This document shows positions 55,366 through 64,000 of a stretch of DNA of 64,000 nt, piece by piece. This stretch comes from a gamma proteobacterium HIMB30 (GTDB taxonomy: Bacteria; Pseudomonadota; Gammaproteobacteria; Pseudomonadales; Litorivicinaceae), in assembly GCA_000227525.2 (NCBI GenBank), contig AGIG01000028.1:62001-126000 (forward strand), written 5' to 3'. The first letter of the stretch is position 1. Each line of letters opens with the position of its first letter. A program made the translations under genes and the position numbers. The notes below the pieces were generated by a model. That model worked only from the letters and a program-made list of their open reading frames with translations, searched no databases and was not told the origin of the DNA.

Positions 55366-55386
55366 GCGCAGATTAATGATCTGCGC
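55366..55386. repeat. Inverted repeat between secG and tRNA-Leu
   Basis: GCGCAGAT-N5-ATCTGCGC, a perfect 8-bp stem, 8 nt before the tRNA 5' end. No T-run follows, so it is probably an RNA-processing or stability hairpin rather than a terminator. Confidence 0.6.
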
Positions 55387-55402
55387 CTAAAAAATCAAGA
55401 AA

Positions 55403-55729
55403 TCAGTCGACCGTTTTCGGCGCAACCGGCTCCTGAATCACAGATTGTCCGCCTTGAGCTGGCACTTCCGGCAGGCCAAAAGTACCGACCGCTTCAGCTT
55501 TTTGCTTGGCAATCACCGCCAACGCAAGGCTCGTGGCAAAGAAAAGAGCAGCCAAACCCGCCGTCAGTTTCACCAGGAAACTTCCTGCACCCGCCGAACC
55601 GAACACTGTCTGCGAAGCGCCACCGCCGAAAGAGGCGCCGGCGTCAGCACCCTTTCCTTGTTGGATCAAAACAAGGCCAATGACTGATGCCCCGATCAAT
55701 ACATGCACAATTAAAAGAATCGTTTCCAT
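55403..55729 (-). CDS. secG: Preprotein translocase subunit SecG
   Basis: Small subunit of the SecYEG channel. The 108-residue protein has two membrane segments (about residues 3-23 and 54-74) around the conserved LIQQGKGADAGASFGGGASQTVFGSAG. The ATG shares one base with the tpiA stop (TAATG); an open frame to 55744 is not needed. The C-terminal tail is Pro/Val-rich. It is followed by tRNA-Leu on the same strand. Confidence 0.97.
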   Translation of the reverse strand: METILLIVHVLIGASVIGLVLIQQGKGADAGASFGGGASQTVFGSAGAGSFLVKLTAGLAALFFATSLALAVIAKQKAEAVGTFGLPEVPAQGGQSVIQEPVAPKTVD

Positions 55730-56448
55730 TATTTCCGTTCCCATGCAGCAACAATCGCTGCAAATTTATCTGCTTTTAAGGAAGCCCCACCGACCAGGGC
55801 ACCCGAAACACCCTCGGCTGAAAACACCTCATCAGCCGAGTCCGGAGAAACACTTCCTCCGTATAAAACTAACGCATCTGCTCGACCGACCACGTCACGA
55901 ACAGTCGCGTGCATCTCCTCGATATCAGCACGCGTCGCGGATAAACCAGATCCAATCGCCCAAACAGGCTCATAAGCGATCACAATACCGCTCACATCCA
56001 AACCTGCTTTCAACAACGGTTTCAATTGTTGGGCAACCACATCGAGCGCGCGACCAGACTCACGCTCCTCTCGGGTTTCGCCGACGCAAAATACTGGAAA
56101 CATGCCAGTCTCGAGTACCGCTGCAACCGCAGGCAATAAGCTTTCTGAGGTTTCTCCAAAGCGTGCTCGTCGCTCCGAATGACCTAAAATCGCCATTGAG
56201 CAACCAGCGTCATGAGCCATATCCGCGTTGATACACCCGGTTTGCGCTCCAAATTGATCGCCAATACAGTCTTGAGCGCCGAGTAGAATCGATGAACTCT
56301 CTAGGACGTGCGCGATCGGATCAATCCATAATGCAGGCGGACAAATGCCGACACGTGTTGCAGGTTGATGCGCAATACCCACGACAGCTTCAGCTAATGC
56401 AATTGCATCAGCTCGGGCGGTATTCATCTTCCAGTTTCCGATAATCAT
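55729..56448 (-). CDS. tpiA: Triosephosphate isomerase
   Basis: Interconverts glyceraldehyde-3-phosphate and dihydroxyacetone phosphate. The 239-residue TIM barrel carries all catalytic residues: Lys7 (GNWKMN), His90 (LGHSERR) and Glu160 (AYEPVWAIGSG). It starts 30 nt after glmM and is translationally coupled to secG by TAATG. The N-terminus is a few residues shorter than in E. coli. Confidence 0.98.
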   Translation of the reverse strand: MIIGNWKMNTARADAIALAEAVVGIAHQPATRVGICPPALWIDPIAHVLESSSILLGAQDCIGDQFGAQTGCINADMAHDAGCSMAILGHSERRARFGETSESLLPAVAAVLETGMFPVFCVGETREERESGRALDVVAQQLKPLLKAGLDVSGIVIAYEPVWAIGSGLSATRADIEEMHATVRDVVGRADALVLYGGSVSPDSADEVFSAEGVSGALVGGASLKADKFAAIVAAWERK

Positions 56449-56478
56449 CGATAGCTCTTTCCTCCGGGGGCGCGTACG

Positions 56479-57825
56479 TTAGCTGATTGAGGCGACTTTT
56501 TCCACCGATGTTGCAATCTGCTCAGCGCAATCCCTGACTTCGGCCACATTAACACCTTCGACCATCACCCGGACCACGGGTTCTGTGCCACTTGGACGTA
56601 ACACGACCCGACCAGAATCACCCAACTGCGATTCGACAGTATGGACCGCATCTTTCACCAGTTGATGATCCAAATGATCACGGGAAACAAGCGGGACGTT
56701 GATGAGAATTTGTGGGTACTTTGTCATACCATGACGCGCTTGACTCAATGTTTGCCCAGACAGCAACAGTGCGTTGACGACCTGAAGTGCGGCCACCAGT
56801 CCGTCGCCGGTCGATGTGAGGTCCGAGCAAATAATGTGACCAGATGTTTCGCCGCCCAATGTCCACTGGCGCTCCTCCATTGCCTCAATCACATAACGGT
56901 CGCCGACGCTCGTTCGTACAAATGGAACTTGCATATCAGCCAACGCTTTTTCGAGACCTAGGTTAGTCATTAAAGTCCCAGCGACACCACCATCCATGCG
57001 ACCACGCTGATGTCGAGATGCCGCGATGATGTATAAAATCTCGTCGCCATCAACAAGCGCACCAGTTTCATCGACCAAGACCACTCGATCAGCGTCGCCA
57101 TCAAGTGCGATACCGAGATCAGCTTTAGTTGACACGACGGCCTCAATCAACGCATCGGGTGCTGTCGACCCAACCCCATTATTGATGTTCAATCCATCGG
57201 GAGTCACACCAATCGCCTCCACTGTTGCACCGAGCTCTCGAAGCACTTTGGGTGCGACTTGATAGGCCGCCCCGTTCGCACAATCGATGATCACCTTCAA
57301 TCCTGAGAGGTCCGTGCCGAGGCGTAACGTATGCTTACAAAATTCGATATACCGACCAGCCGCATCGTCCGCTCGGGAAGCACGGCCCAATAGCGGTCCA
57401 TTCACGGTGGTTAGGGGCTCATCAAGCAGTCGCTCAATTTCATGCTCTACATCATCGGGAAGTTTGGTTCCGTTCTTATCAAAGAACTTGATGCCGTTAT
57501 CTTCATAGCCATTGTGACTTGCACTGATCACAATCCCGCCCTCAGCTGAGAATGTCCGTGTCAGGTATGCAATAGCAGGGGTTGGCATCGGTCCAAGCAT
57601 GATAGGATCCACACCAGCCGCAATTAAGCCAGCCTCGAGCGCGGTTTCAAACATATAACCGGAGAGCCGGGTATCCTTCCCGATCACGACCTTAGGGCGG
57701 CCAGTATGTCCCTGACGAACTGTTTGACCGAATGCCCAACCGAGCTTGAGCACAAATTCAGCAGTGATACATCCTTCACCAACTCGGCCTCTGACACCGT
57801 CTGTTCCGAAATACTTTCGACTCAT
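56479..57825 (-). CDS. glmM: Phosphoglucosamine mutase
   Basis: Converts glucosamine-6-phosphate to glucosamine-1-phosphate for UDP-GlcNAc, the precursor of peptidoglycan and LPS. The 448-residue protein has the phosphoserine loop [16 protein letters not shown] (Ser103), the metal loop DGDADR and the sugar-binding GGETSGH, with [12 protein letters not shown] in the C-terminal domain. It starts 2 nt after the folP stop. ftsH-folP-glmM order is conserved. Confidence 0.98.
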   Translation of the reverse strand: MSRKYFGTDGVRGRVGEGCITAEFVLKLGWAFGQTVRQGHTGRPKVVIGKDTRLSGYMFETALEAGLIAAGVDPIMLGPMPTPAIAYLTRTFSAEGGIVISASHNGYEDNGIKFFDKNGTKLPDDVEHEIERLLDEPLTTVNGPLLGRASRADDAAGRYIEFCKHTLRLGTDLSGLKVIIDCANGAAYQVAPKVLRELGATVEAIGVTPDGLNINNGVGSTAPDALIEAVVSTKADLGIALDGDADRVVLVDETGALVDGDEILYIIAASRHQRGRMDGGVAGTLMTNLGLEKALADMQVPFVRTSVGDRYVIEAMEERQWTLGGETSGHIICSDLTSTGDGLVAALQVVNALLLSGQTLSQARHGMTKYPQILINVPLVSRDHLDHQLVKDAVHTVESQLGDSGRVVLRPSGTEPVVRVMVEGVNVAEVRDCAEQIATSVEKVASIS

Positions 57826-57827
57826 AT

Positions 57828-58673
57828 TTATTGCATTCCCTGCGTTAACGTTTGCATTACGGCCATTGCATCGCGCGTCTCAGCGACATCATGAACCCGC
57901 AAAATTGCAGCGCCGTGCGACGCTGCAACAGCTGCTGCCACCGCACTCCCGGTGACACGTTGCTCGACTGGACGGCCGGTCATCTCGCCAATCATAGTCT
58001 TTCGAGAGACCCCAACCAGCACAGGATATCCGCTTTGAATAAAGCGATCCAAACTCCTGAAAAGAGCGACATTGTGCTCAAACGTCTTCCCAAATCCGAA
58101 GCCCGGGTCAAGCAACAGCTGATCTGCGATCAAACCTGCATCTCGACAGACATCAACACGGCTCATCAACCACTGATACACATCGTCCACAGCATCACCA
58201 TAAGTTGGCTGATTTTGCATCGTCTGTGGCGTACCTTGCATATGCATCAGACACACGGGAAGACCTGTCTTGAGTGCTGCTGCCATCGCTCCTTCGCGCA
58301 ATAATGCCCGCACATCATTGATCATCCGAGCTCCATGCGCGGCACTCTCAATCATGACATTCGGTGTCGAAGTATCAACTGAGATCACTGCATCAAATCG
58401 CGCAGATAGTGCTTCGACGACTGGAACGACCCGGTCAAGTTCTTCACTCTCAGACACTGGAGCTGCCCCAGGACGAGTGCTCTCTCCACCGACATCGAGT
58501 ATGGTCGCACCCTCAGCCAGACAATAGTCAGCATGCGATAAAATCGCATCAAACGATGCGTGCTTGTCAAAAAGCTTGCCGCCGTCAGAGAATGAATCGG
58601 GTGTGATATTGAGAACAGCCATGATCTGAGGTCCATGGAACCCCAGATCTGGCCAAGTGATCTTGTGCGTCAC
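57828..58673 (-). CDS. folP: Dihydropteroate synthase
   Basis: Condenses hydroxymethyl-dihydropterin pyrophosphate (the FolK product) with p-aminobenzoate; target of sulfonamides. The 281-residue TIM barrel has [16 protein letters not shown] (about residues 17-32), [22 protein letters not shown] and [12 protein letters not shown]. It starts 2 nt after ftsH and is followed 2 nt later by glmM. Confidence 0.98.
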   Translation of the reverse strand: MTHKITWPDLGFHGPQIMAVLNITPDSFSDGGKLFDKHASFDAILSHADYCLAEGATILDVGGESTRPGAAPVSESEELDRVVPVVEALSARFDAVISVDTSTPNVMIESAAHGARMINDVRALLREGAMAAALKTGLPVCLMHMQGTPQTMQNQPTYGDAVDDVYQWLMSRVDVCRDAGLIADQLLLDPGFGFGKTFEHNVALFRSLDRFIQSGYPVLVGVSRKTMIGEMTGRPVEQRVTGSAVAAAVAASHGAAILRVHDVAETRDAMAVMQTLTQGMQ

Positions 58674-58675
58674 TG

Positions 58676-60616
58676 CTAATTGGTTGGCGCTGCGCCATCC
58701 TCTGAAGCGGTATCAGACGCATCGCTGCTCGCCGCCTCATGCAAATCATCGTTAACGTCTGGTGATCCGCCTTGCGGCTTGTCACTGTCATTCCAATCTG
58801 CTGGAGGGCCGGGCTTCCGACCTTCCATAATTTGATCGATTTGTTGTGAATCGATCGTTTCGTATTCCATCAAACAATCGGCCATCACGTGGAGTTTGTC
58901 CATGTTCTCTTCAAGCGTTGTTTTCGCCGTCTGATAACAGGAATCTAAAATGTCTTTCACTTCTTCGTCGATCAAACGCGCGGTATCATCTGACTGACCA
59001 TGCGCTGGACGACTCATCGAACGACCCAAGAAAGGCTCATTATCTTCCTCATCATACATCTGCGGCCCAAGCTTTTCGGAAAGACCCCACTTCGTGACCA
59101 TGTTACGAGCGATCGAGGTCGCACGCTGAATATCATTTGACGCACCTGTGGTTACCCCCTCAGCGCCCAAAGTGAGCTCTTCAGCGATTCGACCACCGTA
59201 GAGCGAACAAATCTGGCTAATCAGGCCCCGCTTGGAGTGGCTGTACTTATCTTCTTCTGGCAAGAACATGGTGACACCCAGCGCCCGCCCTCGAGGAATG
59301 ATCGAAACCTTATAAACCGGATCATGCTCTGGCATTAATCGACCCACAATGGCATGACCAGCCTCGTGGTAAGCAGTATTCCGTTTTTCAGACTCTTTCA
59401 TCACCATCGATCGACGCTCGGCACCCATCATGATCTTGTCTTTGGCCTGCTCAAAGTGACTCATTGCCACCACCCGCGTGCTCGCACGAGCGGCAAATAA
59501 CGAGGCTTCATTGACCAAATTCGCAAGATCGGCGCCGGAAAATCCAGGTGTACCGCGGGCAATTAACGAGGCATCGACTTCTGGCGCAACTGGCGCTTTC
59601 TTCATGTGAACCTTCAGAATCTGTTCACGTCCGCGAATATCTGGAAGCCCGACAACCACTTGCCGGTCAAATCGACCCGGACGAAGTAGTGCCTGATCAA
59701 GAACATCGGGTCGGTTCGTCGCAGCAATGACGATGACTCCATCATTGACATCAAAACCATCCATCTCAACCAACAACTGATTTAGTGTCTGCTCACGCTC
59801 ATCATGACCACCGCCAAGCCCAGCACCACGCTGACGGCCGACTGCATCGATCTCATCAATGAAAATGATACAAGGCGCCTGTTTCTTCGCTTGCTCAAAC
59901 ATGTCACGCACTCGTGACGCACCAACACCAACGAACATCTCAACGAAATCTGATCCCGAAATAAAGAAGAAGGGTACCTTGGCTTCACCAGCGATTGCCT
60001 TCGCTAGTAATGTCTTACCAGTACCAGGGGGTCCCGCCATCAAAACACCACGCGGGATCCGACCTCCAAGCCGTTGGAACTTGCCTGGATCTTTCAAAAA
60101 TTCAACCAGTTCTGCGACATCATCCTTGGCCTCATCACAACCAGCCACATCGGCAAACGTGGTTTTGATTTGGTCTTCGCTGATCAAGCGTGCTTTGGAT
60201 TTTCCAAACGACATCGGGCCGCCACGGCCACCGCCCATACCACCCTGCATTTGACGCATAAAAAACATGAAAATCGCCAAGATGATCAGGACCGGGAAGG
60301 CGGCAACCAACAATTGCATCCATACCGACTGTTGCTCTGGTTTGCGGCCTTCAACTACAACGTTGTGCTGGAGCAAATCGTCCATCAATCGCGGATCCTG
60401 CACAGCTGGCCGCACCGTCTCATACACATCGCCATTGGCACGCGTTGCAATAATCGACTGTCCGTCAATAATGACGCGACGAATCTGGTCTCGATTCACT
60501 TCCTCAACGAACTGAGAGTAGTTAATCTGCTGTGACTGTGTTTCCACGCTGAAGTTGTTAAATACTGTGAGTAAAACAGCAGCGATAACCAACCAAAGCA
60601 CCAAATTTCTCGCCAT
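58676..60616 (-). CDS. ftsH: ATP-dependent zinc metalloprotease FtsH
   Basis: Membrane-bound hexameric AAA+ protease for membrane-protein quality control and, in E. coli, LpxC turnover. Two membrane segments (about residues 5-22 and 103-120) flank the periplasmic domain. The AAA+ domain has Walker A GPPGTGKT (195-202) and [15 protein letters not shown], and the protease domain has HEAGH (417-421). The C-terminal tail (about 600-646) is low-complexity Asp/Ser/Ala. ATG 60616 (MARNLVLW) fits the family and has GGAG upstream; ATG 60628 is less likely. Confidence 0.97.
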   Translation of the reverse strand: MARNLVLWLVIAAVLLTVFNNFSVETQSQQINYSQFVEEVNRDQIRRVIIDGQSIIATRANGDVYETVRPAVQDPRLMDDLLQHNVVVEGRKPEQQSVWMQLLVAAFPVLIILAIFMFFMRQMQGGMGGGRGGPMSFGKSKARLISEDQIKTTFADVAGCDEAKDDVAELVEFLKDPGKFQRLGGRIPRGVLMAGPPGTGKTLLAKAIAGEAKVPFFFISGSDFVEMFVGVGASRVRDMFEQAKKQAPCIIFIDEIDAVGRQRGAGLGGGHDEREQTLNQLLVEMDGFDVNDGVIVIAATNRPDVLDQALLRPGRFDRQVVVGLPDIRGREQILKVHMKKAPVAPEVDASLIARGTPGFSGADLANLVNEASLFAARASTRVVAMSHFEQAKDKIMMGAERRSMVMKESEKRNTAYHEAGHAIVGRLMPEHDPVYKVSIIPRGRALGVTMFLPEEDKYSHSKRGLISQICSLYGGRIAEELTLGAEGVTTGASNDIQRATSIARNMVTKWGLSEKLGPQMYDEEDNEPFLGRSMSRPAHGQSDDTARLIDEEVKDILDSCYQTAKTTLEENMDKLHVMADCLMEYETIDSQQIDQIMEGRKPGPPADWNDSDKPQGGSPDVNDDLHEAASSDASDTASEDGAAPTN

Positions 60617-60652
60617 AATCTTCTCCATTCCTTCAGAGGAGTCGGGCTCCCC

Positions 60653-60681
60653 AATATAATTGGTTTATTTGGGCAGGCCAA
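60653..60681 (-). promoter_or_regulatory. Candidate promoter for ftsH-folP-glmM
   Basis: TTGGCC-N17-TATATT on the minus strand (4/6 and 5/6), in the 71-nt gap between rlmE and ftsH. Confidence 0.5.
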
Positions 60682-60687
60682 TCGAAT

Positions 60688-61317
60688 TCAAAGGGTTGAA
60701 CCGCGAAAGCCCATCGCCAGCAGATAAGTTTCTCGGCTACGCGAACGCGACGCGTCAGGTTTCCGAGTTTTGAGGACAGAAAAATCGGTTCGAAGTGCCT
60801 GAAAAAATTCATCGAACCCTTCACCCTGGAACACTTTGATAAACAACGCACCGCCGGGATTCAAAGTCTGTCGAGCAAAATCAAGAGCAAGCTCACATAG
60901 ATACATTGCCCTTGGCTGATCCACAGATTTATTTCCAGACAAGTTTGGCGCCATATCAGATAAAACAACGTCAACCCGAACTCCGTTCAATGACTGCATC
61001 AAGCGATCAAGAACCGCTTCTTCGGTAAAATCACCCAAAATAATTTCCACATCCGCGACTGAATCCATCGCGATAATATCAAGCGCAAATACCCGGCCAG
61101 AAGGACCCGTCCAATTCGCAACCAACTCAGTCCAACCGCCAGGGGCAGCCCCTAAATCGACGACGACGTCCCCAGATTTGATCAGTTGATCCTTCGCTTG
61201 GACTTCTTCCAATTTAAAACTCGCCCGCGACCGACGACCCTCGGCTTGCGCCTTCTGTACGTACGGATCATCAAAATGTTCTTTCAGCCAGCGACCGCTG
61301 GACTTGGATCGTGCCAT
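60688..61317 (-). CDS. rlmE: 23S rRNA (uridine2552-2'-O)-methyltransferase
   Basis: Heat-shock-linked methyltransferase (FtsJ/RrmJ) acting on U2552 of the 50S A-loop. The 209-residue protein has RSRASFKLEEV near residue 28, the SAM motif VVDLGAAPGGWTEL, DVVLSDMAPNLSG and GALFIKVFQGEG; the catalytic Lys/Asp/Lys/Glu set is present. It reads into ftsH on the same strand and is divergent from yhbY across 41 nt. Confidence 0.98.
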   Translation of the reverse strand: MARSKSSGRWLKEHFDDPYVQKAQAEGRRSRASFKLEEVQAKDQLIKSGDVVVDLGAAPGGWTELVANWTGPSGRVFALDIIAMDSVADVEIILGDFTEEAVLDRLMQSLNGVRVDVVLSDMAPNLSGNKSVDQPRAMYLCELALDFARQTLNPGGALFIKVFQGEGFDEFFQALRTDFSVLKTRKPDASRSRSRETYLLAMGFRGSTL

Positions 61318-61332
61318 GTTTTGCTCTACACT
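61304..61332 (+). promoter_or_regulatory. Candidate promoter for yhbY
   Basis: TTGGAT-N17-TACACT, 26 nt before the yhbY ATG, partly inside the 5' end of rlmE. The -35 is weak (3/6). Confidence 0.4.
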
Positions 61333-61358
61333 CGCGCGCCCCCTCCATGGAGACGACT

Positions 61359-61661
61359 ATGTTAACGCCAGAACGCAAAAAACAGATGCGGGCGATTGGA
61401 CATCATTTGAAGCCGATTGTACTCGTTGGCGATCAAGGAATGTCTACTGGTTTACTCGACGAACTCAATCGCGCACTCAACGATCATGAATTAATCAAGA
61501 TTAAAGTGCGCGCGGAACGCGACACGCGGAAGGTTTTAATCGCCTCACTTTGCGAGGAAACCGGCGCTCAATGCGTGCAATCAACCGGTGCAATGGCGCT
61601 ACTGTTTAGGGCTGCGGAACGACCTAACCCTCGTTTATCAAATTTAATTCGGCCAATCTGA
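61359..61661 (+). CDS. yhbY: RNA-binding protein YhbY (CRM domain)
   Basis: Small (100-residue) CRM/KH-like protein that binds pre-50S particles. It has LTPERKKQMRAIGHHLKPIVLVGDQGMSTGLLDEL (residues 2-36) and the GxxG-containing HELIKIKVRAERDTRK region. ATG 61359 has GGAG at good spacing; the open frame to 61311 overlaps rlmE. The stop abuts that of greA on the opposite strand. Confidence 0.97.
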   Translation: MLTPERKKQMRAIGHHLKPIVLVGDQGMSTGLLDELNRALNDHELIKIKVRAERDTRKVLIASLCEETGAQCVQSTGAMALLFRAAERPNPRLSNLIRPI

Positions 61662-62138
61662 CTATCGATGTTCGACGGAGTCGATCTCATATTCGACGAC
61701 TCCACCGGGAGTTGTCACCGACACCTCGTCACCTTCCTCTTTTCCAATCAAGCCCCGGGCGATTGGTGATGTCACAGAAATCTTTCCGTTTTTCACATCC
61801 GCCTCATCTTCACCCACAATTTGGTAGGTCACTGATTGATCGGTCTCTAGATTTATAAGCGTCACAGTCACGCCAAAAATCACTTTGCCGGTGTTTTCAA
61901 TTTGCGTTACATCAATCACCTGAGCATGGGATAGCTTCGCCTCGATATCTTTAATCCGGCCCTCACAGAATCCCTGCTGTTCGCGCGCCGCGTGATACTC
62001 AGCATTTTCTTTCAGATCACCATGCTCGCGCGCTTCGGCAATTGCAGCGACGATACGCGGACGTTCAACTTGCTTTAAACGCTGCAGTTCATCCCGGAGC
62101 GATGATTCTCCGGATTTGGTCATCGGTATCTTGCTCAT
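61662..62138 (-). CDS. greA: Transcription elongation factor GreA
   Basis: Stimulates RNA cleavage by backtracked RNA polymerase through the secondary channel. The 158-residue protein has an N-terminal coiled coil (about residues 10-75) with the tip acidic residues in [19 protein letters not shown], and a C-terminal FKBP-like domain with [16 protein letters not shown]. It starts 11 nt after carB, so it is probably at the end of the car operon. DksA, another secondary-channel factor, is also in this window. Confidence 0.98.
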   Translation of the reverse strand: MSKIPMTKSGESSLRDELQRLKQVERPRIVAAIAEAREHGDLKENAEYHAAREQQGFCEGRIKDIEAKLSHAQVIDVTQIENTGKVIFGVTVTLINLETDQSVTYQIVGEDEADVKNGKISVTSPIARGLIGKEEGDEVSVTTPGGVVEYEIDSVEHR

Positions 62139-62149
62139 TTAAATCCTTA

Positions 62150-64000
62150 TTATTGTGTCTCAACGCGACGATGAAGCTCCTGCAGTCGCCGGACTTCACG
62201 TTCGTTACCAAACTTCAGCGCACGCACAATCGATTCGCCACCTGCCAAAGTCGTTGTATAGCAAACTTTGTGATTCAACGCCGATCGACGAATCGTTGCA
62301 GAATCCGTAATCGCTTGTCGACCCTCAGTTGTGTTAACGATAAACGCGATCGCATCATTTTTAATCATATCAACGATATTTGGCCGACCTTCCATCACCT
62401 TATTCACGCGCTCACAAGCAATCCCTGCATTTTGCAGGTAATCACAAGTTCCACCTGTAGCGACGAGCTCAAATCCCATATCAATCAGCGTTTGAGCCAG
62501 GGCACCTGCGCGTACTTTGTCTGCGTCACGCACAGAAACAAACGCACGCCCAATGCTCGGTAGCCGATCGCCGGCAGCTGCATGCGCCTTGGCAAAGGCC
62601 TCATCAAAGCTATCACCAGTTCCCATGACTTCACCGGTTGACTTCATTTCAGGACCCAAAATTGGGTCGACACCTGGGAATTTCGCGAAGGGGAACACAC
62701 TCTCTTTCACACTAAAATATGGCGGAATCAGTTCCTTAGTCATGTTCTGCGCTTCAAGCGACGTACCTGCCATACAGCGTGCAGCGACTTTCGCTAGCGA
62801 CACCCCAATACATTTCGAGACAAATGGGACTGTTCGCGAGGCGCGTGGATTCACCTCAATCACATACACATCTTCACCCTGCACAGCCATTTGCACGTTC
62901 ATTAAGCCAACGACATTCAACTCACGCGCCATGCGGATCACTTGATCACGAATTTCATCCTGAATGTGTTTTGGCAAACTGTAGGGTGGCAGTGAACATG
63001 CAGAGTCACCCGAATGAACGCCAGCCTGTTCGATGTGTTCCATAATGGCACCGATGACAACGTGCTCACCGTCGCTCACTGCATCCACGTCAACTTCGAT
63101 TGCAGGATCGAGAAAGTGATCGAGAAGCACTGGAGAGTCATCACTCGCCACCACAGCATCCTGAAGATACCGTTTCAGCTCAGAAAGATTCGAGACCACT
63201 TCCATGGCACGCCCTCCAAGAACATAAGAGGGACGCACGACCAGAGGGAAACCAATGCTTTCGGCCAAAGCCAGTCCCTCTTCAAGACTCCGCGCTGTCG
63301 CATTCGCGGGCTGTCTCAGACCCAAACGCGTTACCATTTGCTGGAATCGCTCTCGGTCTTCAGCACGGTCAATGGCTTCAGGCGATGTGCCAATAATAGG
63401 AACCCCGGACGCCTCAAGTTCGCGTGCAAGCTTGAGCGGTGTCTGACCACCAAACTGAACAATCACACCCTTTGGCTGTTCGATATCGACAATCGCCAAC
63501 ACATCCTCAAGCGTCACCGGCTCGAAGAACAAACGATCTGAGGTGTCGTAGTCAGTCGAGACAGTCTCAGGGTTACAGTTCACCATAATGGTTTCATACC
63601 CATCTTCACGCATTGCAAACGCGGCATGAACACAGCAATAGTCAAATTCAATACCCTGACCAATTCGGTTTGGACCACCACCCAAAACCATAATCTTGTC
63701 ACGGCTTGATGGGTTCGCCTCACACTCTTCTTCATAGGTTGAATAGAGATAGGCGGTTGGTGTCGCAAACTCACCAGCACAGGTGTCGACGCGTTTGTAC
63801 ACAGGTCTTACATCAAGTTTTAGGCGACGTTCGCGCAATTCTTTTTCTGACACATCGAGAAGCACCGCTAACCGTTTATCAGAGAATCCCTTGCGCTTTA
63901 AACGCCATAGTGAATCACGATCGAGATCTGATAGAGCCATCTCTGTCAGACGCGCTTCGTCCCAAACCAAATCTTCAATTTGCGCGAGGAACCACGGATC
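62150..64000 (-). CDS. carB: Carbamoyl-phosphate synthase large subunit (partial, C-terminal part)
   Basis: The last 616 codons are present; the gene enters from the right edge. CarB makes carbamoyl phosphate for arginine and pyrimidines from bicarbonate, ammonia delivered by CarA, and two ATP. Visible are the end of the first carboxyphosphate half, the linking oligomerisation domain ([19 protein letters not shown]), and the second ATP-grasp half. That half has [48 protein letters not shown] and [16 protein letters not shown]. The C-terminal allosteric MGS-like domain (about the last 140 residues) has [19 protein letters not shown]. Confidence 0.98.
   Translation of the reverse strand, partial: DPWFLAQIEDLVWDEARLTEMALSDLDRDSLWRLKRKGFSDKRLAVLLDVSEKELRERRLKLDVRPVYKRVDTCAGEFATPTAYLYSTYEEECEANPSSRDKIMVLGGGPNRIGQGIEFDYCCVHAAFAMREDGYETIMVNCNPETVSTDYDTSDRLFFEPVTLEDVLAIVDIEQPKGVIVQFGGQTPLKLARELEASGVPIIGTSPEAIDRAEDRERFQQMVTRLGLRQPANATARSLEEGLALAESIGFPLVVRPSYVLGGRAMEVVSNLSELKRYLQDAVVASDDSPVLLDHFLDPAIEVDVDAVSDGEHVVIGAIMEHIEQAGVHSGDSACSLPPYSLPKHIQDEIRDQVIRMARELNVVGLMNVQMAVQGEDVYVIEVNPRASRTVPFVSKCIGVSLAKVAARCMAGTSLEAQNMTKELIPPYFSVKESVFPFAKFPGVDPILGPEMKSTGEVMGTGDSFDEAFAKAHAAAGDRLPSIGRAFVSVRDADKVRAGALAQTLIDMGFELVATGGTCDYLQNAGIACERVNKVMEGRPNIVDMIKNDAIAFIVNTTEGRQAITDSATIRRSALNHKVCYTTTLAGGESIVRALKFGNEREVRRLQELHRRVETQ

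Noticed and set aside
55506-56231. A 241-codon open frame on the plus strand
   Set aside because: It is antisense to secG and tpiA, both certain, has no ribosome site and shows no recognisable domain.
62042-63541. Open frames of 142-175 codons on the plus strand
   Set aside because: They lie antisense to carB and greA; composition is that of a mirrored coding frame.
1-64000. Insertion sequences, prophage, CRISPR arrays, toxin-antitoxin pairs
   Set aside because: No transposase, integrase, regular spaced repeats or known pair was seen; nearly all of the window is accounted for by conserved genes.

Overview
The window is a dense stretch of core chromosome from a gammaproteobacterium. The protein families and above all the gene order point to a relative of the Pseudomonadales/Oceanospirillales. 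Three blocks follow the order I know from Pseudomonas: (i) miaB-phoH-ybeY-corC-lnt and leuS-lptE-holA/lipB-ybeD-dacA-rlpA-mltB-rodA-mrdA-rlmH-rsfS-nadD-proA; (ii) dsbD(remnant)-aroQ-accB-accC-prmA-dusB-fis-purH-purD; (iii) sfsA-aminotransferase-dksA-gluQ-cbrB-like-sRNA-pcnB-folK-panB-panC, then pnp-rpsO-truB-rbfA-infB-nusA-rimP-tRNA-Leu-secG-tpiA-glmM-folP-ftsH-rlmE/yhbY/greA-carB. Genes are tightly packed, often with 1-11 nt overlaps, and GTG and TTG starts are frequent. I see no mobile element, prophage, rRNA gene or CRISPR array.

Layout. 1-6.3 kb: a partial cation-channel gene, the AzlCD exporter pair, ferrochelatase, an M18 aminopeptidase, and the periplasmic protease Prc/Ctp convergent with a DUF1820 gene. 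6.4-15.5 kb (+): tRNA modification and ribosome maturation (miaB, phoH, ybeY), apolipoprotein acylation (lnt), leuS, lptE and holA. 15.5-28 kb (-): lipB, ybeD, a D-amino-acid transaminase, dacA, rlpA, mltB, rodA, mrdA, rlmH, rsfS, nadD, proA, a LON-domain protein and mpl. This is a cell-elongation and wall-remodelling/recycling cluster linked to NAD and proline synthesis. 28.1-37.4 kb: ppa, DUF2333, an isolated DsbD N-terminal domain, fatty-acid synthesis entry (accBC), prmA, dusB-fis and purine synthesis (purH, purD). 37.4-46 kb: sfsA, an aminotransferase, dksA, gluQ, a CbrB-like sigma-54 activator, a CrcZ-like small RNA locus, pcnB, folK, panB and panC. 46-64 kb (mostly -): RNA decay and translation (pnp, rpsO, truB, rbfA, infB, nusA, rimP), tRNA-Leu(GAG), dgkA, secG, tpiA, glmM, folP, ftsH, rlmE, yhbY, greA and the C-terminal part of carB.

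The most interesting region is 40.7-42.5 kb. It encodes an orphan CbrB/NtrC-type activator whose receiver domain has Glu where the phosphorylatable Asp should be, and no CbrA sensor gene lies beside it. It is followed by GGTAAC-type repeats, a near-consensus sigma-54 promoter and a roughly 275-nt apparently non-coding transcript. That transcript has four AAnAAnAA (Hfq/Crc-type) motifs and a strong terminator. This looks like a CbrB-CrcZ catabolite-control module rewired to work without its sensor kinase. Other points of note are a DsbD reduced cleanly to its N-terminal domain, an unrecognised 74-residue gene whose promoter sits inside an inverted repeat, a leader terminator just before rimP-nusA-infB, a Fis without its N-terminal arm, and the absence of lipA from its usual place.
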